Below, one piece after another: positions 34,926 to 43,291 of a DNA stretch of 64,000 bases. Source of the DNA: Nocardia sp. SYP-A9097 (GTDB lineage Bacteria > Actinomycetota > Actinomycetes > Mycobacteriales > Mycobacteriaceae); the NCBI RefSeq assembly GCF_009649815.1, contig NZ_WJIC01000002.1, positions 186,001-250,000 on the forward strand, in the 5' to 3' direction. The translations under genes and the position numbers were made by a program. The stretch's first letter is position 1; the number at the start of each line of letters is the position of its first letter. The notes beneath the pieces are model-generated. The model was not told the DNA's origin and made no database searches. It saw only the letters and a list, made by a program, of their open reading frames with translations.

Positions 34926-35687
34926 TCAAGCCTCCCGGCCGACGCTGTAGGCGGCGGCTCGGTAGCGGACCTTGTTCATGTAAGCGGTGGATTGGTTGTA
35001 GGTCATCAGGGCCTGTTGCCAGCCCGGGGCTCCGGTGAGATCGCCGCCGCTGGCGCAGAGGTAGCGGGCGGCGGTGAGGGCGGCGTCGTCGATATTGTCC
35101 GGATCGGCGATGCCGTCGCCGTTCGCGTCGACACCCCAGTGCTGCCAGGTCTCCGGAATGAATTGGAAGGGGCCCATGGCGCGGTCGTACACCGGGTCGC
35201 CGTCGTACTTACCCTGATCCGTGTCCGGAATGTGGGCGACATCCGGGCCACCATCCAGGGCGATACCCCGAATCGGCGGCGAAACCTTGCCATCCGCGGC
35301 CACTTTCGCACCGTGATAGGTGCCGTGCCGGCTCTCCACACTGGCGATGCCCGCGACAGTCGTCCAGCCGATACCGCACTCCGGGCGCGAGCGCGCCATG
35401 ACCGCGGCGGCGTAGCCGTACGCCTCCAGCGCGACCTCGGAGATCCCCAATACCTCGGACTGCTCCTTCGCCCAGGTACCCAACTGAATCGCGCTGCGCC
35501 CCGGCGCATCCAGATCGATCACCGGCAGCGGTGCACCCGAACCCGGCGGCATGGAATCCGGGACCGGGGTGAGATTCGTTGTGCCGCAACCGGTCAGCAG
35601 CACGAGAGCGAGCGCCGAGCCGAATAGGCCGACGCGGGACACAGTGGGGCCGACATCGGCTTTGCGGGGACGCACCCTTCTCATCAT
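34926..35687 (-). CDS. lpqU: LpqU-like lipoprotein lytic transglycosylase
   Basis: Starting at ATG 35687 (or 35684) gives 253 residues with a lipoprotein signal (LFGSALALVLLTGCGTT). The mature part is an SLT/MltB-like domain: AGIASVESRHG contains the catalytic Glu, and MGPFQFIPETWQHWGVDANG, DPDNIDDAALTAARYLC and LMTYNQSTAYMNKV are typical. It would cleave peptidoglycan glycan strands at the cell surface. Synteny with eno matches M. tuberculosis Rv1022-Rv1023. It is divergent from the iron-regulated cluster. Confidence 0.85.
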   Translation of the reverse strand: MMRRVRPRKADVGPTVSRVGLFGSALALVLLTGCGTTNLTPVPDSMPPGSGAPLPVIDLDAPGRSAIQLGTWAKEQSEVLGISEVALEAYGYAAAVMARSRPECGIGWTTVAGIASVESRHGTYHGAKVAADGKVSPPIRGIALDGGPDVAHIPDTDQGKYDGDPVYDRAMGPFQFIPETWQHWGVDANGDGIADPDNIDDAALTAARYLCASGGDLTGAPGWQQALMTYNQSTAYMNKVRYRAAAYSVGREA

Positions 35688-35813
35688 CCAGATAGTTCGC
35701 TGTTGCGGCCATGAACGTGAACGGCCGCTTGCTCGAGTCGCCCGGATCGATGCCGTTCGGTTACTCTGCCCGCTAGCCATTGATGCTTGCCGGCTATTTC
35801 CCGACACGCGCGA

Positions 35814-35832
35814 TTAGGTAAGCCTTGCCAAA
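35814..35832. promoter_or_regulatory. IdeR/DtxR-type iron box
   Basis: TTAGGTAAGCCTTGCCAAA matches 17 of 19 positions of the IdeR/DtxR consensus TWAGGTWAGSCTWACCTWA. It overlaps a TTGCCA -35-like hexamer (35825-35830), with a TATACC -10-like hexamer at 35846-35851, and is 73 bp upstream of the first cluster gene. Iron-loaded IdeR would repress the plus-strand operon. lpqU starts 127 bp away on the other side and is a less likely target. Confidence 0.8.
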
Positions 35833-35905
35833 ATAACTGCGGCCATATACCTTCGCTCGAGAACCGAAAATCCACCTGACCTCCGAAGCCAGGAAGGCAA
35901 CCCCC

Positions 35906-36988
35906 TTGGTGAAAAGCGTTCTCTCCGAACGTAAGACGTTTCACCCTTCGGAACTCGAACGACGCGAACTACCTAAGGCCGCCGGACAGGCTATCCGCAC
36001 CCTCGCCGCTGAGATCGCCGTCACTGTCGGGGCTAGCGGGGCGATTGCCACCACCCTCAGCGATCCGGCCCTGCTGAACCATATCGATACCCGCTACACC
36101 GAACTGCCCGAAGCCGTGCACCAGGCCATACGCGCACCCAGCACCGCCGCGGGCGTGACAGTCATCGGACGGCTACCACTGCGCGACGCGGAACTCGGCC
36201 GGACTCCGGTCGATTGGCGGCAGGCGGCGGCCTGGGCCGGGGAGCCGGAGCGCGCCTCGTCCTCCTTCGCCCTCGATATCACCATGCTGCTGCTCGCGCG
36301 TTGCGCGGGAGAGCCTTTCGGATGGGAGGGGCAGCAGGGCGGGCGAATCGTGAACAATATTGTGCCCTCACCCGGGCATGAACAGGAGCAGTCCGGCGCC
36401 AGCAGCACCATACTGCTGTGCCCGCACACCGAGGATGCCTTTCATCCCGGCCGCGCCAACCTCCTCATGCTCGGGTGCCTGCGCAATCCGGATCGGGTCG
36501 GCACCACCGTCTCCTCGGTGCGGCGAGTGGAACTCGATGCGGCACAACGGAATCTGCTCAGCGCGCGGCGACTGCCCATCCTGCCGGACGTCTCCTACGG
36601 CACCGACTTTCCCAGGGAACCCGCTCCCCCGGTCGCGACGCTCGGCAACGATAACGGACAACTCACCCTGCGCTTCGATCCCGCGTACACCCCCCTCGAC
36701 ACCGCAGATCACGAATTCCGCTCCGCCTATGACCATTTGGCAACGGAACTCGAAAAGGTTTGCATCACCGCCGCTTTGAGCCCCGGAGAACTTCTACTGG
36801 TGGACAATGACGTTGTGGTGCACGGGCGAGTTCCGTTCACCCCCCGCTACGACGGCACCGACCGCTGGCTCAAACGCGTGAACATCAGGCTGCCCCGGCG
36901 CAGCCGTGCCGCGACCGAAGCCGAGGAGAACGGGTACGGCCAGCGGGTGGTGACGCCTTTCCAATCGATCCGAGGTAACCACAGGTGA
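35906..36988 (+). CDS. Clavaminate-synthase-like Fe(II)/2-oxoglutarate oxygenase
   Basis: This 360-residue TauD/clavaminate-synthase-fold oxygenase has the metal triad His174-x-Glu176 (LLCPHTEDAFHP) and His306 (VVVHGR), with the 2-oxoglutarate Arg about 14 residues later (Arg320 or Arg324). The HxE rather than HxD motif is typical of amino-acid beta-hydroxylases such as AsnO, VioC and clavaminate synthase, so a free or carrier-bound amino acid is the likely substrate. Start is TTG 35906 or GTG 35909, after AGGAAGG. First gene behind the iron box; its stop overlaps the next start (GTGA). Confidence 0.85.
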   Translation: MVKSVLSERKTFHPSELERRELPKAAGQAIRTLAAEIAVTVGASGAIATTLSDPALLNHIDTRYTELPEAVHQAIRAPSTAAGVTVIGRLPLRDAELGRTPVDWRQAAAWAGEPERASSSFALDITMLLLARCAGEPFGWEGQQGGRIVNNIVPSPGHEQEQSGASSTILLCPHTEDAFHPGRANLLMLGCLRNPDRVGTTVSSVRRVELDAAQRNLLSARRLPILPDVSYGTDFPREPAPPVATLGNDNGQLTLRFDPAYTPLDTADHEFRSAYDHLATELEKVCITAALSPGELLLVDNDVVVHGRVPFTPRYDGTDRWLKRVNIRLPRRSRAATEAEENGYGQRVVTPFQSIRGNHR

Positions 36989-37974
36989 GTACCCGACCGA
37001 CCCCGCTGCGTGTGCTCAGTCGCAGTGACCTGGCCGATGTCCCGATCAGCCCCGCCGAGGTGGTGCGCGCCGTCGAAGACGCGTATCTCGCCTTCGCGGC
37101 GGGGGATTCGGATAATCCGCGCAAGCTCAGCGTCGCCCACCCCGATGGCTGGTCGGTTGCGTACGCCATGCTCGGCCGCGACGGGCGGCGGCGCGTGGTG
37201 GCAATGAAGACGTCCTACAAGTTCGACCCGCACCACGATCGCTCCACCAAGCGGTATTACACCACCATCACGCTGTACGACGACGCCACCGGAATACCGC
37301 TGGCCATGATGGATTGCGCGCGCGTCGGCGCACTGCGCACCCCGGCCGTCTCGGCGCTGCTGGTACGTGAGACCGCGCGGCCCGGCGCGCGCAGCGTCCT
37401 GCTCATCGGTACCGGCACACAGGGGCGAAATGCCTTGCCGCACTTGCTCGCCGCGAATCCACAGCTGAACCGCCTGATGCTGTACGGCACTCACCCCGAG
37501 GGCTTGGAGGCGGTGTATCAGCAACTGCTGCACCATCATCCGCGCGCGGAGCTGGAGTTGGTCAGCGATCCCGTCGCCGCGGCGGGCACCGCCGACGTCG
37601 TGCTGGCCACCGCCGGACCGGGCACGAAGGTGGCCATCGAGGCCGACGACCTCGCCCCCGGCGCCACGGTGGTGCTGGTCGGATACGGCCTGGCCCCCTC
37701 CACCCTCACCCAGGCCGATCGCGTAATCGCAACCAGCGCAGAGCAAATGGCGCTCACCGGCACCGATATGGCCGGCCCGGACGGCCGACTACGCAGGGTC
37801 GATGCCGAACTGCCGCAGATACTCAACCACCGCGCCGCCGGCCGAACCTCCGACGACGAACGCATTTTCGTCTACAACAGCGGCCTGGTCCTCACGGACA
37901 TCGCGGTCGCACACGCCCTGGCCACCCGAGCCATCGCCGAGGGGCGTGGCACGGAGGTATCGCTATGGGACTGA
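36985..37974 (+). CDS. SbnB-like N-(amino-carboxyethyl)-glutamate dehydrogenase (OCD/mu-crystallin family)
   Basis: This 329-residue member of the ornithine cyclodeaminase/mu-crystallin family has SYKFDPHHD, ARVGALRTPAVSALL (substrate Arg) and the NAD-binding LLIGTGTQGRNAL. With the SbnA-like gene two positions downstream it forms the pair that makes L-2,3-diaminopropionate: SbnA condenses O-phosphoserine with glutamate, and SbnB oxidatively releases diaminopropionate and 2-oxoglutarate. Alone it could be a different cyclodeaminase or dehydrogenase, so the pairing carries the assignment. Coupled to the oxygenase gene by GTGA. Confidence 0.8.
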   Translation: MSTRPTPLRVLSRSDLADVPISPAEVVRAVEDAYLAFAAGDSDNPRKLSVAHPDGWSVAYAMLGRDGRRRVVAMKTSYKFDPHHDRSTKRYYTTITLYDDATGIPLAMMDCARVGALRTPAVSALLVRETARPGARSVLLIGTGTQGRNALPHLLAANPQLNRLMLYGTHPEGLEAVYQQLLHHHPRAELELVSDPVAAAGTADVVLATAGPGTKVAIEADDLAPGATVVLVGYGLAPSTLTQADRVIATSAEQMALTGTDMAGPDGRLRRVDAELPQILNHRAAGRTSDDERIFVYNSGLVLTDIAVAHALATRAIAEGRGTEVSLWD

Positions 37975-38023
37975 ACATCGATGAAGGGACATCGCGCTGA
38001 CTTCCACCACGAAATCCCAAACC

Positions 38024-39451
38024 TTGCTGCCCGGCCTATCCGAGATTACCGCCACTCCCATGCCCGCCCACCGCGACGACTGGTCTCAGCGATTGCTGGC
38101 AGACCCGAAACTATTGCGCCGCATGGCCGACACCATCGGCGGGCCATTTCATATTCTCAATCCGACCCGAGTCGTCGAAAACATCGAGGCGTTCGAGAAC
38201 GTCTTCACACGGATGAACGTGGACGGCGTCATCTATTACGGCAAGAAGGCCAACAAATCTCCGAGCGTGGTCCAGGCATGCGTGAGTACCGGTGTCGGCG
38301 TGGACGTTTCCAGCCTGAGGGAATTCGAGGCCGCGCTACACGAAGGGATCTGCGGCGCGCAGATCGTGGTCACCGGGTCGGCCAAATCCGATGAACTGCT
38401 GGCGTCGGCCGCACGCCACGGGGCACTCATCGCGATCGACGAACTCGCCGAGCTGAGCCGCCTGACCGCCATCGGCATTGCCGCACGGGTGTTATTGCGG
38501 ATGCTCCCGCCCGGGACAACCAGCCGGTTCGGGATGACGAGCGAGGAGCTGAACGAGGCGCTCGGGTGTATCGATACCGGGTTGATCACGTTGGAGGGCT
38601 TCAGCTTTCACCTGAGCGGCTACCGGATCGAGCCTCGCGCGGAGCTGGCGGCCGACCTGATCGGATGGTGTCGTCGGGCTCACGAACTCGGCCATCCCGC
38701 GAATACGATCTCCATCGGCGGCGGCTTCGGTGTGGACTATGTACCCGCCGAAGCCTGGGAGAACTTCCAGGACGGCGTCAATCCGCGCTGGTTCCACGGC
38801 GATAAAGTGCCCACTCACTACTACCCCTACCACTTCCCGGTCCCCGGTCCCGCGATGCTCGCGGCGGTACTCGAGCACCGAGGTCTGGCAGATAGCTTGC
38901 GCACAAACAAGATCCGGCTCGCGATCGAGCCCGGCCGGTCACTGCTGGATCAGGCCGGATGCACGGTGTTCCAGGTTCAGGGCGCGAAGACCCGTCAGGC
39001 GCATGACCTGCCCTACCGGTTGCTGACGGTGAACGGAACCAGTTTCAGCCTTTCCGAACAATGGTTCGAGAGCGAATTTCTGCCGGACCCGATCCTCTGG
39101 CCACAGCTGCCCGGTGATCTCACCCCGACCTGTGTGGGCGGGTCATCCTGCCTCGACGACGATATGCTCAGCCGTCGTCGTATTCCTCTTCCGCGCGCCG
39201 CGTTATTGGGCGATCTACTCATTTACCCCAACACTGCCGGCTACCAGATGGACAGTAATGAGTCTTCGTTCCATGAGCTACCACTCCCGCCGAAGGTTAT
39301 AGCGGTGCGGGCCGACGACGGACGCTACCGGTTTGCCATCGATGGAAGATATTTCGAGTGGGGCCTCGACTCGCCGTCTCCGCGTAACACGCGTATGACG
39401 CATCAGCGTATTTCCGCCATTGTCAAGAGGCTTGGAATATCCCGGTATTAG
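38024..39451 (+). CDS. Y4yA-like PLP-dependent decarboxylase (fold type III)
   Basis: This 475-residue alanine-racemase-fold enzyme is related to diaminopimelate/ornithine decarboxylases. The Schiff-base Lys is K75 in IYYGKKANKSP, the PLP-phosphate glycines are in TISIGGGFGVDY, and a Cys-containing CVGGSSCLDDD matches the catalytic CxSxD region from the partner subunit. It most resembles the Y4yA family found beside cysteine-synthase-like genes in rhizobial siderophore loci, and fills the SbnH position (decarboxylation of a diaminopropionate-containing intermediate). The start is unclear: TTG 38024 or ATG 38060, with no strong ribosome site. Confidence 0.8.
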   Translation: MLPGLSEITATPMPAHRDDWSQRLLADPKLLRRMADTIGGPFHILNPTRVVENIEAFENVFTRMNVDGVIYYGKKANKSPSVVQACVSTGVGVDVSSLREFEAALHEGICGAQIVVTGSAKSDELLASAARHGALIAIDELAELSRLTAIGIAARVLLRMLPPGTTSRFGMTSEELNEALGCIDTGLITLEGFSFHLSGYRIEPRAELAADLIGWCRRAHELGHPANTISIGGGFGVDYVPAEAWENFQDGVNPRWFHGDKVPTHYYPYHFPVPGPAMLAAVLEHRGLADSLRTNKIRLAIEPGRSLLDQAGCTVFQVQGAKTRQAHDLPYRLLTVNGTSFSLSEQWFESEFLPDPILWPQLPGDLTPTCVGGSSCLDDDMLSRRRIPLPRAALLGDLLIYPNTAGYQMDSNESSFHELPLPPKVIAVRADDGRYRFAIDGRYFEWGLDSPSPRNTRMTHQRISAIVKRLGISRY

Positions 39452-39462
39452 AGTACTTCTGA

Positions 39463-39484
39463 GTTCTGTTTCAGGGCACAGAAC
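39463..39484. promoter_or_regulatory. Small inverted repeat in the decarboxylase/SbnA-like gap
   Basis: GTTCTGT (39463-39469) and ACAGAAC (39478-39484) are perfect 7-bp arms around an 8-bp spacer in the 73-bp gap, the largest in the cluster. It could be an operator or a weak attenuator; it does not match the iron box. Confidence 0.4.
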
Positions 39485-39524
39485 AGGACAAATACACCAT
39501 TCCCCACTGTGAGGAGATCCTTAG

Positions 39525-40673
39525 ATGCCGGGTGTCACGACGCGCGTGACAGACCTCATCGGCCGCACCCCACTCTTCGAGCTGGCAGCCACGGACACCG
39601 GCACACGGCTGTTCCTGAAGCTCGAGAATATGAATCCCACGGGGGCCGCGAAAATTCGAATGGCCAAGGCCATGATCGATGATGCCGAAGCGCGCGGATT
39701 GCTACGGCCCGGCGGGCACATCATCGAATCCACCTCCGGGAACACCGGACTCGGACTCGCGGTTATCGCCGCCGAACGCGGGTATCGCTTCACCGCGGTG
39801 GTCGATCACCACGCCTGCCCCGACAAACTTCGGACCATGAGGACATTCGGCGCGCAGCTGGTATTCGCCGTCGAGAACAATGACGGCAGCCTCTCCACCA
39901 CCGCGCGTGAGGAACTCGCGGAGAAATTGGCGGATGACGAACGCGCCGCGGCCGAACGCGCCGGCTTGGAGCCGAACACCTACTTCACCGAACAACACAA
40001 CAATGACGCCAATCCGCTGGGCTACTACGACCTCGCCGATGAACTGCTGACGGATCTCGGACGGGTGGATGTGCTCATCTCCGCGGTCGGGACCGGTGGC
40101 TCACTGTTCGGGACCGGTCGACGGCTGCGCCAGCTCGGACTCGAGCCGCTGATGTACGGCGTGGAGCCCGTGGGGTCCATTGCGTTCGGCGGTCCGGCCG
40201 GGCCGTATTGGCAGTCCGGTACCGGCACCCCAGAGGGCGCAGATCCAGGCAAAACGGTTGAAGAGGATCTGAATTTACTCAAGGAGGGCGTGAAGGTCTC
40301 CGATGTAGAGGCATTCGCGACAGCGCGGGTAGTGGCTGCCAAGCTCGGGCTCCTGATCGGCGGGTCCTCGGGTGGGTCGGTGTTCGCGGCCCTGGATCGG
40401 ATGGACGAGTTCCCGGCGGGGTCCATAGTGGTCACCATTGTCGGTGACGGCGGAGAGAAGTACCTCGACACCGTGTTCGATGACGAGTGGATGAGTGACC
40501 GGGATCTGCTCGATTCGGAGACCGAGGGTGAGGTCGCGAAAATGCTGGACCGCTACACTCCGGCGCGCGGATGCGCGGCGCGCGACGGCGGTCGGGCAGC
40601 CGAGAGCACGCACGCGATTCTCGTACCGTCGACCGCCGGTGCGCTGGCTTCGAATGGGGCCGCGGGCAAATGA
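39525..40673 (+). CDS. SbnA-like N-(2-amino-2-carboxyethyl)-L-glutamate synthase
   Basis: This 382-residue fold-type II PLP enzyme is of the cysteine synthase family. The Schiff-base Lys is K43 in NPTGAAKIRMAK, the PLP-binding Asn is in STSGNTGLG (residues 69-77), and the phosphate loop is GTGGSLFGTGR. Extra length after residue 330 distinguishes it from housekeeping CysK/CysM, as in SbnA-type proteins. With the SbnB-like gene it should make the diaminopropionate precursor from O-phospho-L-serine and glutamate. Start ATG 39525 follows GAGGAG. Its TGA overlaps the MATE start (ATGA). Confidence 0.82.
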   Translation: MPGVTTRVTDLIGRTPLFELAATDTGTRLFLKLENMNPTGAAKIRMAKAMIDDAEARGLLRPGGHIIESTSGNTGLGLAVIAAERGYRFTAVVDHHACPDKLRTMRTFGAQLVFAVENNDGSLSTTAREELAEKLADDERAAAERAGLEPNTYFTEQHNNDANPLGYYDLADELLTDLGRVDVLISAVGTGGSLFGTGRRLRQLGLEPLMYGVEPVGSIAFGGPAGPYWQSGTGTPEGADPGKTVEEDLNLLKEGVKVSDVEAFATARVVAAKLGLLIGGSSGGSVFAALDRMDEFPAGSIVVTIVGDGGEKYLDTVFDDEWMSDRDLLDSETEGEVAKMLDRYTPARGCAARDGGRAAESTHAILVPSTAGALASNGAAGK

Positions 40674-42067
40674 CTTCCGGCCCTCGGCAATCCGATGGGC
40701 GGCAGCTGTTTTCGCTTGCCACGCCCATTGCTTTGACTCAGCTTGCCCAGGTGGCGGTGTCGACCACCAATATCGCCCTGATGGGGACCCTGGGTGTGCG
40801 GCAGGTGGCTGCCGGTGGGCTGGCTTTGGTGTTGTTCAACCAGATTCGGACCATGTGTGTCGGGTTGATTACCGGGACCGGCAATCAAGTGGCGACCGTG
40901 GTGAGTCGGGGAGACGAGGGTGGGCGGAGTGTCGAGGGGGAAGTTCGGGAGGTGGTGCGGTCGAGTTTCATGATCGCGACCATTGCCGGAATCCTTGGGG
41001 GGGCACTGCTTATCGGGCTCGGGTGGGCGTTGCGATGGTTGGGGCAGGATGTGGAGGTGCTGGCGCAGGCGCGGCCGATGATGGTGGCGCTCGCGCCGGG
41101 GCTGTTGCCCTGCTTGTGGTTTCAGGTGTTGCGGCAGTATTCGGTGGGGATGCAGCGGCCGCAGGCGTTGTTGTTGGTGACGCTCGGGTCGGTGGCGTTG
41201 AATGTGGGGCTGGCGCTGGGGTTCATGCACGGGTGGGTGTTCCTGCCGGAGCTCGGGTTGACCGGGATCGGGGTGGCGACCTCGCTGGTTTTCCTGATCA
41301 CCTTCGGAGTGTTCTGGGCGATGGTGCATCGGGATGCGAAACTCGGTGCGACACTGCCGATTCGGATGTGGCCGGTGCATTGGGCGACGGTGCGGGACGA
41401 GTTGCGGCTGGGGACGCCGATCGCGCTGACCTACGGGTCCGAGGCGGGCATGTTCTCGGTGCTGGCGCTGGTTATGGGCAGTCTGGGGGCGGCGGCGCTG
41501 GCGGCGCACAATGTCGTCTATCAGATCGTGTACATCGTGTTCCAGGTGGCGATCGGGCTCTCGCACGGTGCGTCGATCCTGGTGAGCAAGGCGGTCGCGC
41601 GCGAGGAGTATCAGCATGCGCGGTCGGTGGCGTGGCTGGCGCTGCGGTATGCGGGCATCGTCGCCGCGGTCACCGCAATCGTCTATGTGGCCGCACCGGA
41701 TTGGGTGCTGCTGCCCTTCCTGGACGACACCGATGCTGCGACCGTCGCGCTCGCGCACACCCTGCTGCTCATAGCGATCGTGCTGCAATTCTTCGATGCC
41801 GCGCAGAACATCGGTGTGGGCCTGCTGCGCGGGCTCGGGGACACCAAAGCGGGTTTCCGACTGTCGCTGGTGGGGTATTGGATTGTGGGATTGCCCACCG
41901 CATTGCTGCTCGCCTTCCCCTTGCATCTCGGCGCGGCGGGTGTCTGGTGGGGGCTGACCGCCGGTCTCGCCACCACCGCTGCCCTGATGCTGCGCCGCTA
42001 CTTCACGCTGTTGCACGAGCGTGAACAGGAACATCCGCGGGTGCTGGCCGGTAGCTTCGGGCACTGA
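40670..42067 (+). CDS. MATE-family efflux transporter
   Basis: This 465-residue multidrug and toxin extrusion protein has 12 hydrophobic helices in two halves. MATE signatures include LATPIALTQLAQVAVSTTNI near the N-terminus, TGTGNQVATVVSRG, and in the second half LGTPIALTYGSEAGMFSVLA and IGLSHGASILVSKAVARE. The ATG overlaps the SbnA-like stop (ATGA), so it is translationally tied to biosynthesis and most likely exports the cluster product. Codon GC is lower and G-rich here compared with the genes before it. Confidence 0.9.
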   Translation: MTSGPRQSDGRQLFSLATPIALTQLAQVAVSTTNIALMGTLGVRQVAAGGLALVLFNQIRTMCVGLITGTGNQVATVVSRGDEGGRSVEGEVREVVRSSFMIATIAGILGGALLIGLGWALRWLGQDVEVLAQARPMMVALAPGLLPCLWFQVLRQYSVGMQRPQALLLVTLGSVALNVGLALGFMHGWVFLPELGLTGIGVATSLVFLITFGVFWAMVHRDAKLGATLPIRMWPVHWATVRDELRLGTPIALTYGSEAGMFSVLALVMGSLGAAALAAHNVVYQIVYIVFQVAIGLSHGASILVSKAVAREEYQHARSVAWLALRYAGIVAAVTAIVYVAAPDWVLLPFLDDTDAATVALAHTLLLIAIVLQFFDAAQNIGVGLLRGLGDTKAGFRLSLVGYWIVGLPTALLLAFPLHLGAAGVWWGLTAGLATTAALMLRRYFTLLHEREQEHPRVLAGSFGH

Positions 42068-42193
42068 GTCGACACATAAATCTCACCTACTCGCAAGCAT
42101 GCCGTCACTGGCCGCGGGCAAGCTGGAGGAAACGGCTTCGCTAGTCTGGCGGACGGAAATCGGCAAGCTGAGGGCACACACCATCCGGGGAGG

Positions 42194-43138
42194 ATGTCCG
42201 TGTACATCGCGAGAGTCGCTGAGTATCCGAGGGCAGACCATGTGCTGTTCCACTTCAGTGACACCCATCTGATCGCCGCGGACGCCGATCTCTACGGGGA
42301 CGTCGACGCGGAGGCCCGGCTCGGCCAATTGCTCGGCGAGGCCGAGGCGAGCCATATCAAACCGACCGCCATTGTGTTCACCGGCGATCTCACCGACGAG
42401 GGCGAGCCCGGCGCGTACCGCAAGCTACGCGCACTCGTACAACCCTGGGCCGACCGCATCGGCGCACCACTGGTGTGGGTCGCCGGAAACCACGACAATC
42501 GAGCCGCGCTGCGCGTGCACATGCTCGACGAGAAGGGTTCGGCCGCACCGCTGGACGCGGTGCACGTATTCGATGGGCTACGCGTCATCGCCCTCGACAC
42601 CACCGTGCCCGGCCACCACTACGGCGAGATCACCGACGCCCAATTGACCTGGCTACGCGAGGTATTGGCCGAACCCGCGCTCTTCGGCACGATTCTGGCC
42701 ATGCACCATCCGCCCATCCCCTGCGTACTGGATCCGGCCGTGACGGTGGAGTTGCGCGATCAGCGGCGGCTCGCCGATGTCCTGGACGGCACCGATGTGC
42801 GCGCCATTCTGGCGGGGCACCTGCACTTCTCGACCAGTGCGACCTTCGCCGGGATTCCCGTCTCGGTGGCCTCGGCCACCTGCTACAGCCAGGATCTGGC
42901 CGTGCGGCAGGGCGGGATTCGCGGACGCGACGGGGCGCAGGCGTTCAACTATGTGCACGTGTATCCCGACACCGTGGTGCACTCGGTGGTGCCCATCGGC
43001 GCGGGGCGCACGGTCGGCGAACCACAGACCCCGGAGCAGGCGGCACAGCGGCTCACCGACGCCGGGATCGTGATTCCGCCCGCGGCGGGCATTCCGCATG
43101 TGTTGCGGCGCAGGGATACCGCCACCGAATCCGGCTGA
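42194..43138 (+). CDS. cpdA: Class III cyclic-nucleotide phosphodiesterase (Rv0805-like)
   Basis: This 314-residue calcineurin-like metallophosphoesterase has all five metal motifs: [28 protein letters not shown] and AGHLHFS. The N-terminus ([20 protein letters not shown]) and [13 protein letters not shown] closely follow M. tuberculosis Rv0805, which hydrolyses cAMP and 2',3'-cyclic nucleotides. ATG 42194 lies behind GGGGAGG. The convergent neighbour is a CpsY-like gene, the same partner as in M. tuberculosis (Rv0805-Rv0806c). Confidence 0.9.
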   Translation: MSVYIARVAEYPRADHVLFHFSDTHLIAADADLYGDVDAEARLGQLLGEAEASHIKPTAIVFTGDLTDEGEPGAYRKLRALVQPWADRIGAPLVWVAGNHDNRAALRVHMLDEKGSAAPLDAVHVFDGLRVIALDTTVPGHHYGEITDAQLTWLREVLAEPALFGTILAMHHPPIPCVLDPAVTVELRDQRRLADVLDGTDVRAILAGHLHFSTSATFAGIPVSVASATCYSQDLAVRQGGIRGRDGAQAFNYVHVYPDTVVHSVVPIGAGRTVGEPQTPEQAAQRLTDAGIVIPPAAGIPHVLRRRDTATESG

Positions 43139-43161
43139 CTCGCCCCGCCAACAGACCACCC

Positions 43162-43202
43162 CGTCATCCTGGCATGCTTTTGGCCGGGATCCACTTGCCG
43201 CT
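43162..43202. repeat. Dispersed intergenic repeat, copy 1
   Basis: About 41 bp (from CGTCATCCTGGCATGCTTTT to ...TTGCCGCT) resembles 59821-59860 in the same orientation with roughly eight differences. Just right of it, 43224-43264 contains a two-fold tandem GATGACGGGATTCAGG / AATGACGGGATTCAGG. No transposase is nearby. Confidence 0.55.
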
Positions 43203-43219
43203 GTGGATCCCGGCCAAAA
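43178..43219. terminator. Bidirectional hairpin terminator
   Basis: Perfect 17-bp arms beginning TTTTGGCCGGGATCCAC (43178-43194) and its complement (43203-43219) with an 8-nt loop lie between the convergent cpdA and cpsY-like genes. T/A runs at the outer ends serve as tails in both directions. Confidence 0.75.
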
Positions 43220-43291
43220 ACGCGCCGGGATGACGGGATTCAGGAATCCGCCGGAATGACGGGATTCAGGCGGCACCAGGATGAACAGGGT

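Noticed and set aside
35747..35807. Longer start for lpqU at 35807
   Set aside because: The extra 40 residues precede a clear lipoprotein signal and approach the iron box; MMRRVRPRKADV at 35687 is a normal signal-peptide start.
40553..42064. 503-codon open frame on the minus strand
   Set aside because: Antisense to the MATE transporter; composition is His/Gln/Arg-rich and lacks any motif.
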